NCBI GenBank assembly: GCA_013816615.1
Contig: JACDED010000002.1
Span: forward strand, 1 to 64,000
Direction of reading: 5' to 3'
DNA from: Bacteroidota bacterium
GTDB taxonomy: Bacteria; Bacteroidota; Bacteroidia; B-17B0; Aurantibacillaceae
DNA: 64,000 nucleotides
Shown here: in pieces, positions 9,555 through 17,985 of the stretch
Position numbering within the stretch: the first letter of the stretch is position 1
Layout of the letters: every line of letters starts with the position of its first letter
Made by a program: the position numbers and the translations under genes
Notes under the pieces: generated by a model
Told to the model about the DNA's origin: nothing
Seen by the model: only the letters and a program-made list of their open reading frames with translations
Databases searched by the model: none

Positions 9555-10085
9555 TTATTTTTTGTAACCAAGATAGGTTAAAACATCATCGCTTTTATCG
9601 TATTTGCTGTTAGCATACAAAATAGAAACTTGTCCGCTTTTATCTAAAATAAACCCAAGGCCTGCTTTTTCAGCAACGGTTTTAATAGCATTGTAAACCT
9701 TATCCTGTATAGGTTTTACTAATTCCTGGCGTTTTTTAAATAATTCGCCATCCACACCAAAACGTGATTTTTGAAGATCTTTTACTTCTTTCTCTTTGTT
9801 CACGATCTCATTCTCGCGTTTCTTTTTCATTTCGTCTGTTAACAAAATGGCATCAGCCTGGTAAGCTTTGTAAAGTTTATCCACCTCAGAATATTTTCCT
9901 TCAATTTCTTTTTGCCATTGCACGCTTGTTTTATCCAACTCGCTTTGCGCTGCTTTATATTCGGGTATTTGCGATAAAATGTAATCTGTATCCACATAAC
10001 CAAATTTTGCTGCACCACTTTGTGCAAATCCAAAACCTGAAAAGATCACTAATAAAGCACAAACTATTTTACTTCTCAATTTCAT
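9555..10085 (-). CDS. OmpH/Skp family periplasmic chaperone (first copy)
   Basis: A 176-residue exported protein (FAQSGAAKFGYVDTDYILSQ). AKFGYVDxxYIL is the hallmark N-terminal beta strand of the OmpH family, followed by a helical tentacle (LDKTSVQWQKEIEGKYSEVDKLY, EMKKKRENEIVNKEKEVKDLQK) and the closing GLGFILDKSGQVSILY strand. It chaperones beta-barrel precursors. It follows bamA by 70 bases and is followed by a paralogue, an arrangement common in Bacteroidota. Confidence 0.94.
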   Translation of the reverse strand: MKLRSKIVCALLVIFSGFGFAQSGAAKFGYVDTDYILSQIPEYKAAQSELDKTSVQWQKEIEGKYSEVDKLYKAYQADAILLTDEMKKKRENEIVNKEKEVKDLQKSRFGVDGELFKKRQELVKPIQDKVYNAIKTVAEKAGLGFILDKSGQVSILYANSKYDKSDDVLTYLGYKK

Positions 10086-10155
10086 ATTTTAAGTTTTTAA
10101 ATTTAATCATAAAACGTGCCAATTTAAAAAATATCGTTCAATTAACACATTTTTG

Positions 10156-12756
10156 CTATAATTCGCCAAGGGCGCCACCAATGGTAAAGTGGAACTGGCC
10201 CGTGCCATTGCCAATGCCCGGCTGACCCGGAACATTATCAAAGCCCCAACCATAATCAATACCCAATAAACCAAACATTGGTAAGAATACACGTAAGCCA
10301 AAACCTGCACTGCGCTTAACCTGGAAAGGATTGAATTTTTTGTAATCAGTCCACGCGTTACCTGCTTCGGCAAAGCCTAAAACAAATATGGTTGCCTGTG
10401 GATTTAAGCTGATAGGATAACGAATTTCCATAGTGTAACGCGCTACAATAGGGTCGCCCACGGCATTACCACCCGAATACGTTTGCACCAATGAATTATC
10501 CGGATAACCTCTTAAGCCAATGATCTCTCTTGCCACAAAGTTTTGAAAGCCGCTAATACCGCTACCACCAAGATAAAAACGTTCGAACGGTGAATAACCC
10601 ACCGATTTATTATAACGTGCTAAAAAGCCATAACCTACTTTTGTACGTAGTACTAAATTGCGTGCCTCTTTACCTTCTGCCGCTTTTTTATTGGTTAATT
10701 GTGTAAACCATTCTGCGGTGATCTTATATTTTTGATATTCGATATAACGGTATTTTTCCGCATCGGCCAGGGTGCTGTAATCCTTATTATTGAAAAGAGA
10801 ATATGGTGGTGTAAACTGGCCTAAGAATGTAAAGTTAGAGCCTGTTTTAGGATAAATAGGCGCATCAATAGAGTTACGCGAAATATTTAACTGGAAGTTA
10901 AGATCGTTTGCAAAACCATTTGTGAAAATAAAGGCGCCGTAATTTTTAAGATCGTAATAATTATAATTAATGTTGGTGAACATATTAAAATAATTATCGG
11001 GCCACTTTAATCGTCTTCCTAAACCAACCGAACCACCAATAATACTCATGCTTTGGCGTTTTGGATTATAAATTTTTCCTACTTCGCTATCAACGTATTT
11101 TTTTTGTCCGTTACTGAATAAAGAGTGAAATGCCGAAACCGTTAGTGAGTTTGGTTTTTTACCTCCTAACCAAGGCTCAGTAAATGAAAAGTTATACGAC
11201 TGGTAATAAATACCGTTTGTTTGCGCACGTAAGCTTAAACGCTGACCATCGCCACTTGGTAAAGGTCGCCATGATGAAGCTTTAAATAAATTTTTTGCCG
11301 AGAAGTTATTGAACGTTACACCCAGTGTACCAATTATACCAATACCACCCTGCCCGCTTTGGTTGTTCAATGAGTTTCTTCCACCCCAACCACCGCTTAA
11401 TTCGATCTGATCGCTTGGTTTTTCTTCTACAATGTATTCAATGTCAACAGTTCCGTCAGCAGGGTTTGGTTGTGGTTTTACATCTAGTTTTTCAGGATCA
11501 AAATAACCTAACTGCGCTAACTGACGTTGTGTACGAATAATATCCGAACGTCTGAACAACTGACCAGGCTTGGTAAAGATCTCACGATAAATTACATGGT
11601 CGTTTGTTTTATCATTTCCTTTAACGGTAATTTTATTAATGGTTGCTTGTTTTCCTTCAAAAATTAAAATGTCAAAATCAATTGTATCATTATGAATATT
11701 ACTTTCCTGTGGATTAACCTGGAAGAACAAATAACCATCATCCATATAAAGACTCATAATATCAAAACCGTTAGGATTCTGATATAATTTTTGATCTAAT
11801 TTAGTTTGATCATAAACCGTTCCGGGTGCAATATTTAAGATCGTATCCAGCTGACCGCTTCGGTATTTAGCATTTCCAAACCATTTAAAGGTTCCAAAAT
11901 AATACTTGTGGCCTTCATCAATTGTAATATCAATTGCCACACGGGTTGGGCTCACAAAATAAACAGTGTCTTTAACAACGCGTGCATCACGATAGCCTTT
12001 TGCATTATATTTTGCGGCAATAGAAGGCAGATCTTTCTTTAAATTATCTTCTAAATATTTTCCTGAATTAAATGGATTGTACCAGCGGCGTGGCTTGCTG
12101 TCTTCTAGCTTGCGGCGAAGTTTCCAATCTTTAATTACCGTATTACCGTAAATATTTACATCCTGTATTCTTACTTTCCGGTTTTTTGTAACCTTAATTG
12201 TAAGAATGGTATATGGTGTTTTCCTGCTGGTATCTTTTCTTTGAGTGATCTCAACCTGGTTAAAATAATAACCCTTATCCAAATAAAAATCTCTAACGGT
12301 GTTTTTAATGGTGCCCACCATATAGTCAGTAACCACGCGGTTTTCAAGCAACCGAATCTTTCCACGAATATCATCCGCATCGCTTTTTTTAACATCGCCT
12401 TTAAATGAGAATTTTGATAAACGCGGGCGCTCAACTACTCTTATGATCAAAAAGATATCACTACCAATAATTTTATCCTGAAGAATTTGAACGTCTTCAA
12501 AAATATTTTGTTTCCATAATGCTTTTACGGCATCGCTTATTTTATCTCCGGGAATAGTAACCTCATCGCCAACGGCTAATCCCGATAATAAGGTCAATAC
12601 ATTTTTATCTGTGTTATCGGCACCTTCGATGGAAATACCCCCGATCTTATATTTCTTTGGATTCTTAACGGTTTCTAAGAATGTAGAGTCTTGTTGTGCA
12701 AATCCGCTTAAACAGATCATTAATAGAAAAACTACTTTTATAAATTGTTTTCCCAT
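10156..12756 (-). CDS. bamA: Outer membrane protein assembly factor BamA
   Basis: Central component of the Bam machine, which folds beta-barrel proteins into the outer membrane. 866 residues: signal peptide (SGFAQQD), POTRA-type repeats over residues 25-430 (KYKIGGISIEGADNTDKNVL, RKVRIQDVNIYGNTVIKDW, NKITVKGNDKTNDHVIYREIF), then a 16-strand barrel. The substrate-gate loop motif appears as GLRGYPDNS. The frame is open further upstream inside uppS, but ATG 12756 gives the signal peptide and lies one base after the uppS stop. The final residues (FTIGGALGEL) lack the usual terminal aromatic residue, although FHF lies slightly earlier. The gene is co-transcribed with uppS and two skp genes. Confidence 0.96.
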   Translation of the reverse strand: MGKQFIKVVFLLMICLSGFAQQDSTFLETVKNPKKYKIGGISIEGADNTDKNVLTLLSGLAVGDEVTIPGDKISDAVKALWKQNIFEDVQILQDKIIGSDIFLIIRVVERPRLSKFSFKGDVKKSDADDIRGKIRLLENRVVTDYMVGTIKNTVRDFYLDKGYYFNQVEITQRKDTSRKTPYTILTIKVTKNRKVRIQDVNIYGNTVIKDWKLRRKLEDSKPRRWYNPFNSGKYLEDNLKKDLPSIAAKYNAKGYRDARVVKDTVYFVSPTRVAIDITIDEGHKYYFGTFKWFGNAKYRSGQLDTILNIAPGTVYDQTKLDQKLYQNPNGFDIMSLYMDDGYLFFQVNPQESNIHNDTIDFDILIFEGKQATINKITVKGNDKTNDHVIYREIFTKPGQLFRRSDIIRTQRQLAQLGYFDPEKLDVKPQPNPADGTVDIEYIVEEKPSDQIELSGGWGGRNSLNNQSGQGGIGIIGTLGVTFNNFSAKNLFKASSWRPLPSGDGQRLSLRAQTNGIYYQSYNFSFTEPWLGGKKPNSLTVSAFHSLFSNGQKKYVDSEVGKIYNPKRQSMSIIGGSVGLGRRLKWPDNYFNMFTNINYNYYDLKNYGAFIFTNGFANDLNFQLNISRNSIDAPIYPKTGSNFTFLGQFTPPYSLFNNKDYSTLADAEKYRYIEYQKYKITAEWFTQLTNKKAAEGKEARNLVLRTKVGYGFLARYNKSVGYSPFERFYLGGSGISGFQNFVAREIIGLRGYPDNSLVQTYSGGNAVGDPIVARYTMEIRYPISLNPQATIFVLGFAEAGNAWTDYKKFNPFQVKRSAGFGLRVFLPMFGLLGIDYGWGFDNVPGQPGIGNGTGQFHFTIGGALGEL

Positions 12757-12757
12757 T

Positions 12758-13504
12758 TTAGTTTTTTGAAAGTTGTTCGCTTGTTTGTCCGAAACGGCGT
12801 TCGCGGTTTTGAAAAGATAAAATGGCTTTAAAGAAGTCGTCTTTTCTAAAATCGGGCCATAAAGTGTCGGTAAAATAAAATTCGGCGTAAGCCAATTGCC
12901 ACAATAAAAAATTACTGATACGGTGCTCACCACTGGTGCGGATCATTAATTCAGGATCAGGATATTTATTGGTGTTTAAATGTTTTTCAATATGTTTTGA
13001 TGTAATTTCAGAAGCTTTTAATTTTCCTTCTTCAATTTGTTTTGCAAGTTCTTTTACAGAGTGTGTGATCTCCCATTTGCTTGAATAGCTTAAAGCAAGA
13101 ATTAAGGTGACCGTATCGTTCTTTGAAGTAATATCAATAGATTCCTGTAATTCTGCCTGGCACGATTCAGGTAAGCTTTTAATATCGCCAATAGCTTGTA
13201 AACGCACGCCTTTTTTGTTAAGGTTAGGAGTTTCCATGCTAATAGTTGCAACTAGCAATTCCATTAAAGCGTCTACTTCATCTTTTGGGCGATTCCAGTT
13301 CTCGGTGCTGAAGGCATAAAGTGTAAGAAACTTAACACCTATTTCGCCACAGGCCTCAACAATTTCGCGAACAGAATTTACACCTTCGTGATGGCCAAAA
13401 ATACGGTCTTCACCTTGCTGCTTGGCCCAACGGCCATTTCCATCCATAATGATGGCAACGTGTTGCGGGATGTTGTTTTTATCGATCGATTGCTTTAAAT
13501 CCAT
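12758..13504 (-). CDS. uppS: Isoprenyl transferase (undecaprenyl diphosphate synthase)
   Basis: Cis-prenyltransferase building the C55 lipid carrier for peptidoglycan and LPS, 248 residues. The family's first motif (IIMDGNGRWA, catalytic Asp21) and the GHHEGVNSVREIVE segment are intact, as are LYAFSTENWNRPKDEV, the PELMIRTSGE motif, and FLLWQLAYAEFYF with the terminal LWPDF. The ATG at 13504 follows a TATCTTTG -7 element. It is the first gene of the uppS-bamA-skp-skp operon, which links the lipid carrier with outer-membrane assembly. Confidence 0.97.
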   Translation of the reverse strand: MDLKQSIDKNNIPQHVAIIMDGNGRWAKQQGEDRIFGHHEGVNSVREIVEACGEIGVKFLTLYAFSTENWNRPKDEVDALMELLVATISMETPNLNKKGVRLQAIGDIKSLPESCQAELQESIDITSKNDTVTLILALSYSSKWEITHSVKELAKQIEEGKLKASEITSKHIEKHLNTNKYPDPELMIRTSGEHRISNFLLWQLAYAEFYFTDTLWPDFRKDDFFKAILSFQNRERRFGQTSEQLSKN

Positions 13505-13521
13505 GGGATACTGGGGGCAGA

Positions 13522-13529
13522 CAAAGATA
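13522..13529 (-). promoter_or_regulatory. Probable -7 promoter element for the uppS operon
   Basis: TATCTTTG matches the Bacteroidota TAnnTTTG consensus, 17 bases before the uppS start. A -33 TTTG at the usual distance is not clear. Confidence 0.4.
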
Positions 13530-13670
13530 GTAAAATAGTCAAAATGAGTTAATTAATTTGTTTTGTTTTGCTTATTTTAACAGGTAAACGTAAACAAATG
13601 GCTGTAAAGTAAAAAGCCACAGATTACACAAATTTCACTGATAAGAAATTAAATAGGTTTTTAATAAAAC

Positions 13671-13700
13671 AAAAGCCCATTGTAAATACAACGGGCTTTT
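13671..13700 (-). terminator. Terminator at the end of the exb-ton operon
   Basis: A 14-base stem with one mismatch (AAAAGCCCATTGTA / TACAACGGGCTTTT) and a 2-base loop, 19 bases beyond the stop of the TPR gene. It is followed on the minus strand by TGTTTTATT, so the T tract is weak. Confidence 0.65.
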
Positions 13701-13719
13701 AAAATTTACTAATCAGTTT

Positions 13720-15435
13720 TTATTTTGTACCTGCGGGTTTAGTGCCTTGCTTGGGCGGATTAAAATAAAATTGTTGTTTTTTATTAGTTGGATCTAGTTC
13801 TTTTACAAGATTCCACATTTCATCCGCCTTTACTTTATCTTTTCCCTCTTTACTGTTGGTGTAATAATCGCCTAAATATTCTGCCGCCTCAATCATATTG
13901 TTTTTATAGGTTGGTGTAGCTTTTTCTTCTGGTTTAACCAGTGAATTTGCTTTTTCATAATGTTGCTTAGCCAACCATTTATCATTTTTAGGATCTAATT
14001 GCACATTTGCTTTTCCTCTCCAGAAATAACCAACTGGCCATGCCGGGCTTAATTGCGTTAGTTTTGAGAAAGAAGAATCCGCACTGATAAAAAGTGGTGT
14101 AGTTTCTTCTTCTTTTTTTGTACGTTGTTTAGCGTCCTTTATAGCCGCGGCTTCACGTTGTATGTTTCCTCCCCAATAATAATATGCGCGGCCCATTGTA
14201 AAATAATCATTGTTGGTTAAATTTTTCCAGTCGCCATTCATTTTACGTTCAAAAGCCTTTATTACATTTTCGTATTTTTTTGATTTCATGTAAATATCCG
14301 CAATAGCTGTATTTAACTCGCCCGAAGCTGCAGGATCAAGCACAATGGCTTTTTCCATTTCTAAAACTCCCAACGAATCTTTACCGGTACGCGCTAACAA
14401 TAAGCCTTTGTATTTATAATCATTATATAAATATTTAAAGTTAGGCCCTGCCATTTGAAAGAAATTTTCAATAGAGTTTAAACCTTTATTGTATGCTTCC
14501 ACATCCGTTTTATTTCCTATCTCATAATAACTATAACCTGCAAGACGCTCTAAATAAAGACTTTTAAAGCCTGATTTTTTTAAACCTTCGTATTCTGTAA
14601 TTGCATCTGTATATTGTTTGTTAGAAAACAACGCGCTCATAAAACGGTAACGTGCTTCATCGCTATTATTTAATTCTAAATATTTTTTCCAGTTCTCAAT
14701 TGCTTTTGCGTGTTGTTGGTATAACGAATACACCTCAGCCAATTCTCTGTAAGCAGGTGCAAATGTTGGGTCAATAGCAACTGCTTCTTTGTATTTATCA
14801 ATTGCCAACTGGTAGTTACGGCCACGTTGATATAATTTACCCTCACGTAAAATACCTTTTACACTTTTTGGATTTAAAGTTGTAGCCTGTTTGTAGCTTT
14901 TAATGGGGCCGCTGCCATCTGTTGGATTTTTTTCCAATTGCGCATCACCAAGAATAATATAATTCTCAGGATTTTTTGGTTCTAATTTAATAGCTGCATT
15001 TATTTGTACTAAAGCTTCATCAGCATTTTTTGTATCTGTTGCTAACCACGCCTCTGCTACTTTACGTAACAACTCAGCATTTTTATTTGCGCCTAGCGCA
15101 ATTGCTTTATAAAATTGTGTTTTTGCATCGGCAACGTTGCCTTTTGCTAAAAATACTTTACCAATACCTACATAATTTAATGGGTATGTAGCATTTGCTT
15201 CTGCACCTTTGTTATAAAAAATGCTGGCGCTATCTAGCTGGTCGTTCTTAAAAAAATTCTCGCCGTAGTAAAAATAGTTTTCTCCTTTAGCGGCATCTTT
15301 CGTAATTAGCGCGCGAAATTCAACTGCGGCCGCTGCAAAGCGCTCGTTCTCTGTTTTAGCAACAGCATCCTGTAATGTTTGCGCGTTTAAAAAACCTGTA
15401 AAGGCAATAGCGCTAAGTATGATCGTTTTTTTCAT
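13720..15435 (-). CDS. Tetratricopeptide-repeat periplasmic protein
   Basis: 571 residues with a signal peptide (FLNAQ-TLQDA). Around ten TPR motifs follow (YFYYGENFFKNDQLDSA, PLNYVGIGKVFLAKGN, PENYIILGDAQLEKNP, YQLAIDKYKEAVAIDPTFAPAYRELAEVY). TPR arrays form superhelical scaffolds for protein contacts. It is the last gene of the exbB-exbD-exbD-tonB-pstS-like operon. In this phylum a TPR protein often closes the cluster, so I infer a role with the proton-driven TonB machine or with the phosphate-binding-like lipoprotein. No enzyme motif is visible. C-terminal residues are Lys/Pro-rich. Confidence 0.88.
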   Translation of the reverse strand: MKKTIILSAIAFTGFLNAQTLQDAVAKTENERFAAAAVEFRALITKDAAKGENYFYYGENFFKNDQLDSASIFYNKGAEANATYPLNYVGIGKVFLAKGNVADAKTQFYKAIALGANKNAELLRKVAEAWLATDTKNADEALVQINAAIKLEPKNPENYIILGDAQLEKNPTDGSGPIKSYKQATTLNPKSVKGILREGKLYQRGRNYQLAIDKYKEAVAIDPTFAPAYRELAEVYSLYQQHAKAIENWKKYLELNNSDEARYRFMSALFSNKQYTDAITEYEGLKKSGFKSLYLERLAGYSYYEIGNKTDVEAYNKGLNSIENFFQMAGPNFKYLYNDYKYKGLLLARTGKDSLGVLEMEKAIVLDPAASGELNTAIADIYMKSKKYENVIKAFERKMNGDWKNLTNNDYFTMGRAYYYWGGNIQREAAAIKDAKQRTKKEEETTPLFISADSSFSKLTQLSPAWPVGYFWRGKANVQLDPKNDKWLAKQHYEKANSLVKPEEKATPTYKNNMIEAAEYLGDYYTNSKEGKDKVKADEMWNLVKELDPTNKKQQFYFNPPKQGTKPAGTK

Positions 15436-15535
15436 TTTCTAATTATAAATCGTGGTAAAAATAACACAATATTTTATATTGCAAGTTAGGTACCAATTAA
15501 TTATTAAAGTCTGTTTTTAGCATTTTTTAAGGGAA

Positions 15536-15925
15536 TCAATGGCCTATTCCAAATTTTATGGGTAGTAAAAAATATGATTTTACAATTCTCCCTGACATTT
15601 TTGCGGGTTTCCATTTGGGAAACATTTTTACCACTCTCAATGCTTCGTCATCACAGGGCGAGCATCCGTTGCAACTTTTAAAAACAAACGGATCAGTAAC
15701 AATGCCCTCTTCATTAATAATGAACTTTATGTATGTTCTGCAATGGATAGCGTCTTCATTGCTTTCAATATGTTTTAAATTTCCTGCTATGAATTTATAC
15801 ATTGCGCTTATTCCACCCGGATACTCGGCGGGTTCTTCAACAATAGTAAAAACCGTAACCGTGTCGCTTTGCGAAACACAATAAAAAGCATTCAAAATAA
15901 AAAACATGGCAATGATTTTTTTCAC
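15536..15925 (-). CDS. Stand-alone TonB C-terminal domain protein
   Basis: 129 residues: a signal peptide (CVSQ-SDTV) fused directly to a TonB C-terminal domain. It aligns end to end with the last 105 residues of the TonB encoded at 17176-17970: both have FTIVEE-AE-PGGI at the start, a CxxCDxEAxRVVK motif, PKWK-AKM-GR-VK and a LPI-F ending. The transmembrane anchor and proline-rich spacer are absent, so it cannot transmit force by itself and is probably a soluble periplasmic domain. It sits between the PstS-like and TPR genes of the same operon. I infer a partial duplication of tonB, now diverged. Function unknown. Confidence 0.82.
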   Translation of the reverse strand: MKKIIAMFFILNAFYCVSQSDTVTVFTIVEEPAEYPGGISAMYKFIAGNLKHIESNEDAIHCRTYIKFIINEEGIVTDPFVFKSCNGCSPCDDEALRVVKMFPKWKPAKMSGRIVKSYFLLPIKFGIGH

Positions 15926-15929
15926 AAAA

Positions 15930-16901
15930 CTATTTCAATTTTACTTCTATACTTCTTTCCTGCTGTTTGGTTGGTAACAAACCTTGTTTTAAAAATGTGG
16001 TTTGTCCTTTTGGGCCTGCCACAAAGGTTTCAAAGCCTTTTGCTAAACTAAATTCTCCTGTTTTTTTAATTACATACACCGTTCTTGTAAAGGGATATGT
16101 GTTTAGTTTAAAACTGCTTTGGCTTGGAAGCTCAAATTGATCGTTAGTGTTTTTTTGGCCAACAGGAATGAATTTTATTTTGCCAAGATTGGCCTTAAAA
16201 AGAGAATCGTCTACATCGCTTAACCAGGCAAAATCAATAAACGCAATTGTGTTTTTATTTGCCGCCACATAATTAATGCTTTCTAAGCTTGATCCCAAAA
16301 CGCTGCAATCAGGGGAAAATGCGGCGCCTTTTAAAAGTGAGTCTCTTAAATAAAACATTACTGAAGAATTATTTTTATCGAACAACACTTTCATTTTTGT
16401 TTCGTTGTTTAAAGAATCTTTTGTTTTCAATTCTTTGCTTAGCAGCTCTACTATTTGTTCGTAAGAAAGGTTTTTTACCGGCGTGTTTATATTTGTAATT
16501 AAAGCAATACCGCTTTTTGCTACCGCTGTTGGATTAGGCGTATAGCTTTTAGAGGAAAATGCCTGTTTTTCTTTTTCATTTAAATTGCGTGAAATAACAA
16601 TGGCTTCGCAACTATCGCTGTATAAGGCCTGCACGGCTTCATTCTCAGTTACAGAAAACAGTTCGATGTTAGCGTTTCCATAAAGTGCCTCGAAAGTATA
16701 CACCTGGTTTTCTACATGGGATCTTAATCCTTCGTCATAATACACTTTTAATTTTCCTGAAGTTGGCGTGTTATCTTCGTAATCATTTTTAAAATAATCA
16801 CTGCAGCCATACATTGAGATAAAAGATACAAGATACAAGACGCAAGACGCACCTGCGAAGAAACCAGAAACCTGAAACTTAAAACGTTTATTGTTCTTCA
16901 T
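15930..16901 (-). CDS. PstS-like phosphate-binding lipoprotein
   Basis: Periplasmic binding protein of the PstS type, 323 residues from ATG 16901. The frame is open to 16976, but MKNNKRF gives a proper lipoprotein leader with a lipobox-like ISMYGC. The binding domain shows the PBP pattern (VTENEAVQALYSDSCEAIVISRNLNEKEKQAF, GIALITN, YEQIVELLSKE, and AFIDFAWLSD). There are no pst permease genes nearby, and in Bacteroidota this protein type lies regularly in exb/ton operons, so transport via PstCAB is doubtful. The start overlaps the end of the upstream small membrane gene by 14 bases. The signal-peptide coding DNA is a copy of a dispersed repeat (see findings). Confidence 0.8.
   Translation of the reverse strand: MKNNKRFKFQVSGFFAGASCVLYLVSFISMYGCSDYFKNDYEDNTPTSGKLKVYYDEGLRSHVENQVYTFEALYGNANIELFSVTENEAVQALYSDSCEAIVISRNLNEKEKQAFSSKSYTPNPTAVAKSGIALITNINTPVKNLSYEQIVELLSKELKTKDSLNNETKMKVLFDKNNSSVMFYLRDSLLKGAAFSPDCSVLGSSLESINYVAANKNTIAFIDFAWLSDVDDSLFKANLGKIKFIPVGQKNTNDQFELPSQSSFKLNTYPFTRTVYVIKKTGEFSLAKGFETFVAGPKGQTTFLKQGLLPTKQQERSIEVKLK
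16825..16878 (-). repeat. Dispersed GAAACCAGAAACCTGAAAC-type repeat, copy inside a signal-peptide coding region
   Basis: On the plus strand this reads as ATACAAGA-type units followed by GAAGAAACCAGAAACCTGAAAC. The same arrangement, in the opposite orientation, occurs at 20765-20822. It encodes roughly residues 8-26 of the PstS-like lipoprotein. Confidence 0.6.
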
Positions 16902-17109
16902 TTCTTTTTTGTTGTTTAAGTGTTTGATATAATCGAAAGCCCCTGTAAACCGCATATGCAAATAACATAATAACAAAACCGGTGCGCTTGTTTCCGTAAA
17001 GCCTATCGCTCATCAGATCTGTTGTGGCAAAGGCAATAGCGCCTGCTACAACCAAAACGATCATAAATGCACCGGTCCAAATGGTAAATGAATTCAAAAT
17101 TGGTTTCAT
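16888..17109 (-). CDS. Small two-helix membrane protein
   Basis: 73 residues from the ATG at 17109; an upstream ATG at 17136 would place the start inside the terminator stem and is less likely. Two hydrophobic segments are visible (FMIVLVVAGAIAFATT and GFVIMLFAYAVYRGFRLY), followed by a basic KQQKRNEEQ tail. Such a protein is often found between tonB and the PstS-like gene in this phylum. It has no enzymatic motif; it may be an accessory subunit of the neighbouring Exb complex, but that is only inference from position. The stop overlaps the start of the next gene. Confidence 0.7.
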   Translation of the reverse strand: MKPILNSFTIWTGAFMIVLVVAGAIAFATTDLMSDRLYGNKRTGFVIMLFAYAVYRGFRLYQTLKQQKRNEEQ

Positions 17110-17124
17110 GTTTTTATAGAATGA

Positions 17125-17159
17125 AAAAAGCCACAACGCGCGAGGTGTTATGGCTTTTT
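17125..17159 (-). terminator. Hairpin terminator between tonB and the downstream genes
   Basis: The stem AAAAGCCATAACAC pairs with GCGTTGTGGCTTTTT with two mismatches; on the minus strand it ends in TTTTTTCATTC. It lies 16 bases after the tonB stop and inside the operon, so it could reduce expression of the distal half. Confidence 0.65.
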
Positions 17160-17175
17160 AAATATTAAAATTTAT

Positions 17176-17970
17176 TTATTGAATTTTAAAGCTGATAGGT
17201 AAGTTAAAGTAACATTTTACCGAACGGCCTGTCATTTTTGCTGCTTTCCACTTAGGCATTGATTTTACAACACGCATAGCTTCTTTATCGCAATCTGAAC
17301 ATCCCGGAACGCCTTTTAATACTTCAACGTTACTGATATCACCGTTTTCGTTAACAACAAATTTTAAGAAACATTTTCCGCTAATTCCTGCTTCACGGGC
17401 CATTGCCGGATATTGTAATTTCTCCCTGATAAATTTACTCATTTCAGCAATTCCACCGGGAAACTCAGCTTGTTCTTCCACAATTGTAAAGATCTCCGGC
17501 GCAGCAGCTTCTGTTGGGCCTTTTATCTCTGTTGGTGGAGCAACAATATCCTTGTCACCTTCCTGATCTTTAACACCTACGTTAGTTTCTTTTACCTCTT
17601 CCTGTAATTTTTGAGGCTCTTCTTCAACAGCATCATCCTTAATTACCGGCGGAACGAATTTAACCATCTCAACCATTGGCGGTGGTGGCGGTGGTGGTGG
17701 TGGTGGTGGTATTTCTTCAATTGGTGGCGGTGGAGTAAGATCAATTTGTGTGTTCACGATCTTTTCAACAACCTCTTCATCTGCCGGCCTGTCCATAAAT
17801 TTCTTTACACCCATTAGTGCTAAAGAAAATACGATCATACCACCAATAATAAACGTTACACGTTTATTATAATTTCTTCTTAGCTCAAACGCGCCGTATT
17901 CCTGGTTTCTACCTTCAAATACCAGGTCGTTACGCGAATCAAGGGTTACATCATTCCAATTTTGTAACAT
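17176..17970 (-). CDS. tonB: Energy transducer TonB
   Basis: Couples the inner-membrane proton gradient to TonB-dependent outer-membrane transporters. 264 residues: N-terminal NQEYGAFELRRNYNKR typical of Bacteroidota TonB, one transmembrane helix (FIIGGMIVFSLALMGV), a Pro-rich periplasmic spacer (a run of about 11 prolines after EEIP), an acidic linker, and a C-terminal TonB domain (EFPGGIAEMSKFIREKLQYP to LPISFKIQ). The domain keeps the YPxxAREAGISGKCFLKFVV core and the CxxCDKEAMRVVKSMPKW segment. It is encoded 15 bases after exbD, and the four genes should be one complex. Confidence 0.95.
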   Translation of the reverse strand: MLQNWNDVTLDSRNDLVFEGRNQEYGAFELRRNYNKRVTFIIGGMIVFSLALMGVKKFMDRPADEEVVEKIVNTQIDLTPPPPIEEIPPPPPPPPPPPMVEMVKFVPPVIKDDAVEEEPQKLQEEVKETNVGVKDQEGDKDIVAPPTEIKGPTEAAAPEIFTIVEEQAEFPGGIAEMSKFIREKLQYPAMAREAGISGKCFLKFVVNENGDISNVEVLKGVPGCSDCDKEAMRVVKSMPKWKAAKMTGRSVKCYFNLPISFKIQ

Positions 17971-17985
17971 GTTTTCCTCCTATTA

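Noticed and set aside
12757-12933. Extended BamA N-terminus
   Set aside because: It overlaps uppS and lacks signal features; the ATG at 12756 gives a proper signal peptide.
17690-17720. CRISPR-like or microsatellite repeat of GGTGGC
   Set aside because: The run encodes the proline spacer of TonB and has no array structure.
17611-17817. Tryptophan-rich frame opposite tonB
   Set aside because: It is the mirror of the poly-proline codons (GGTGGT runs); the sense frame is a clear TonB.
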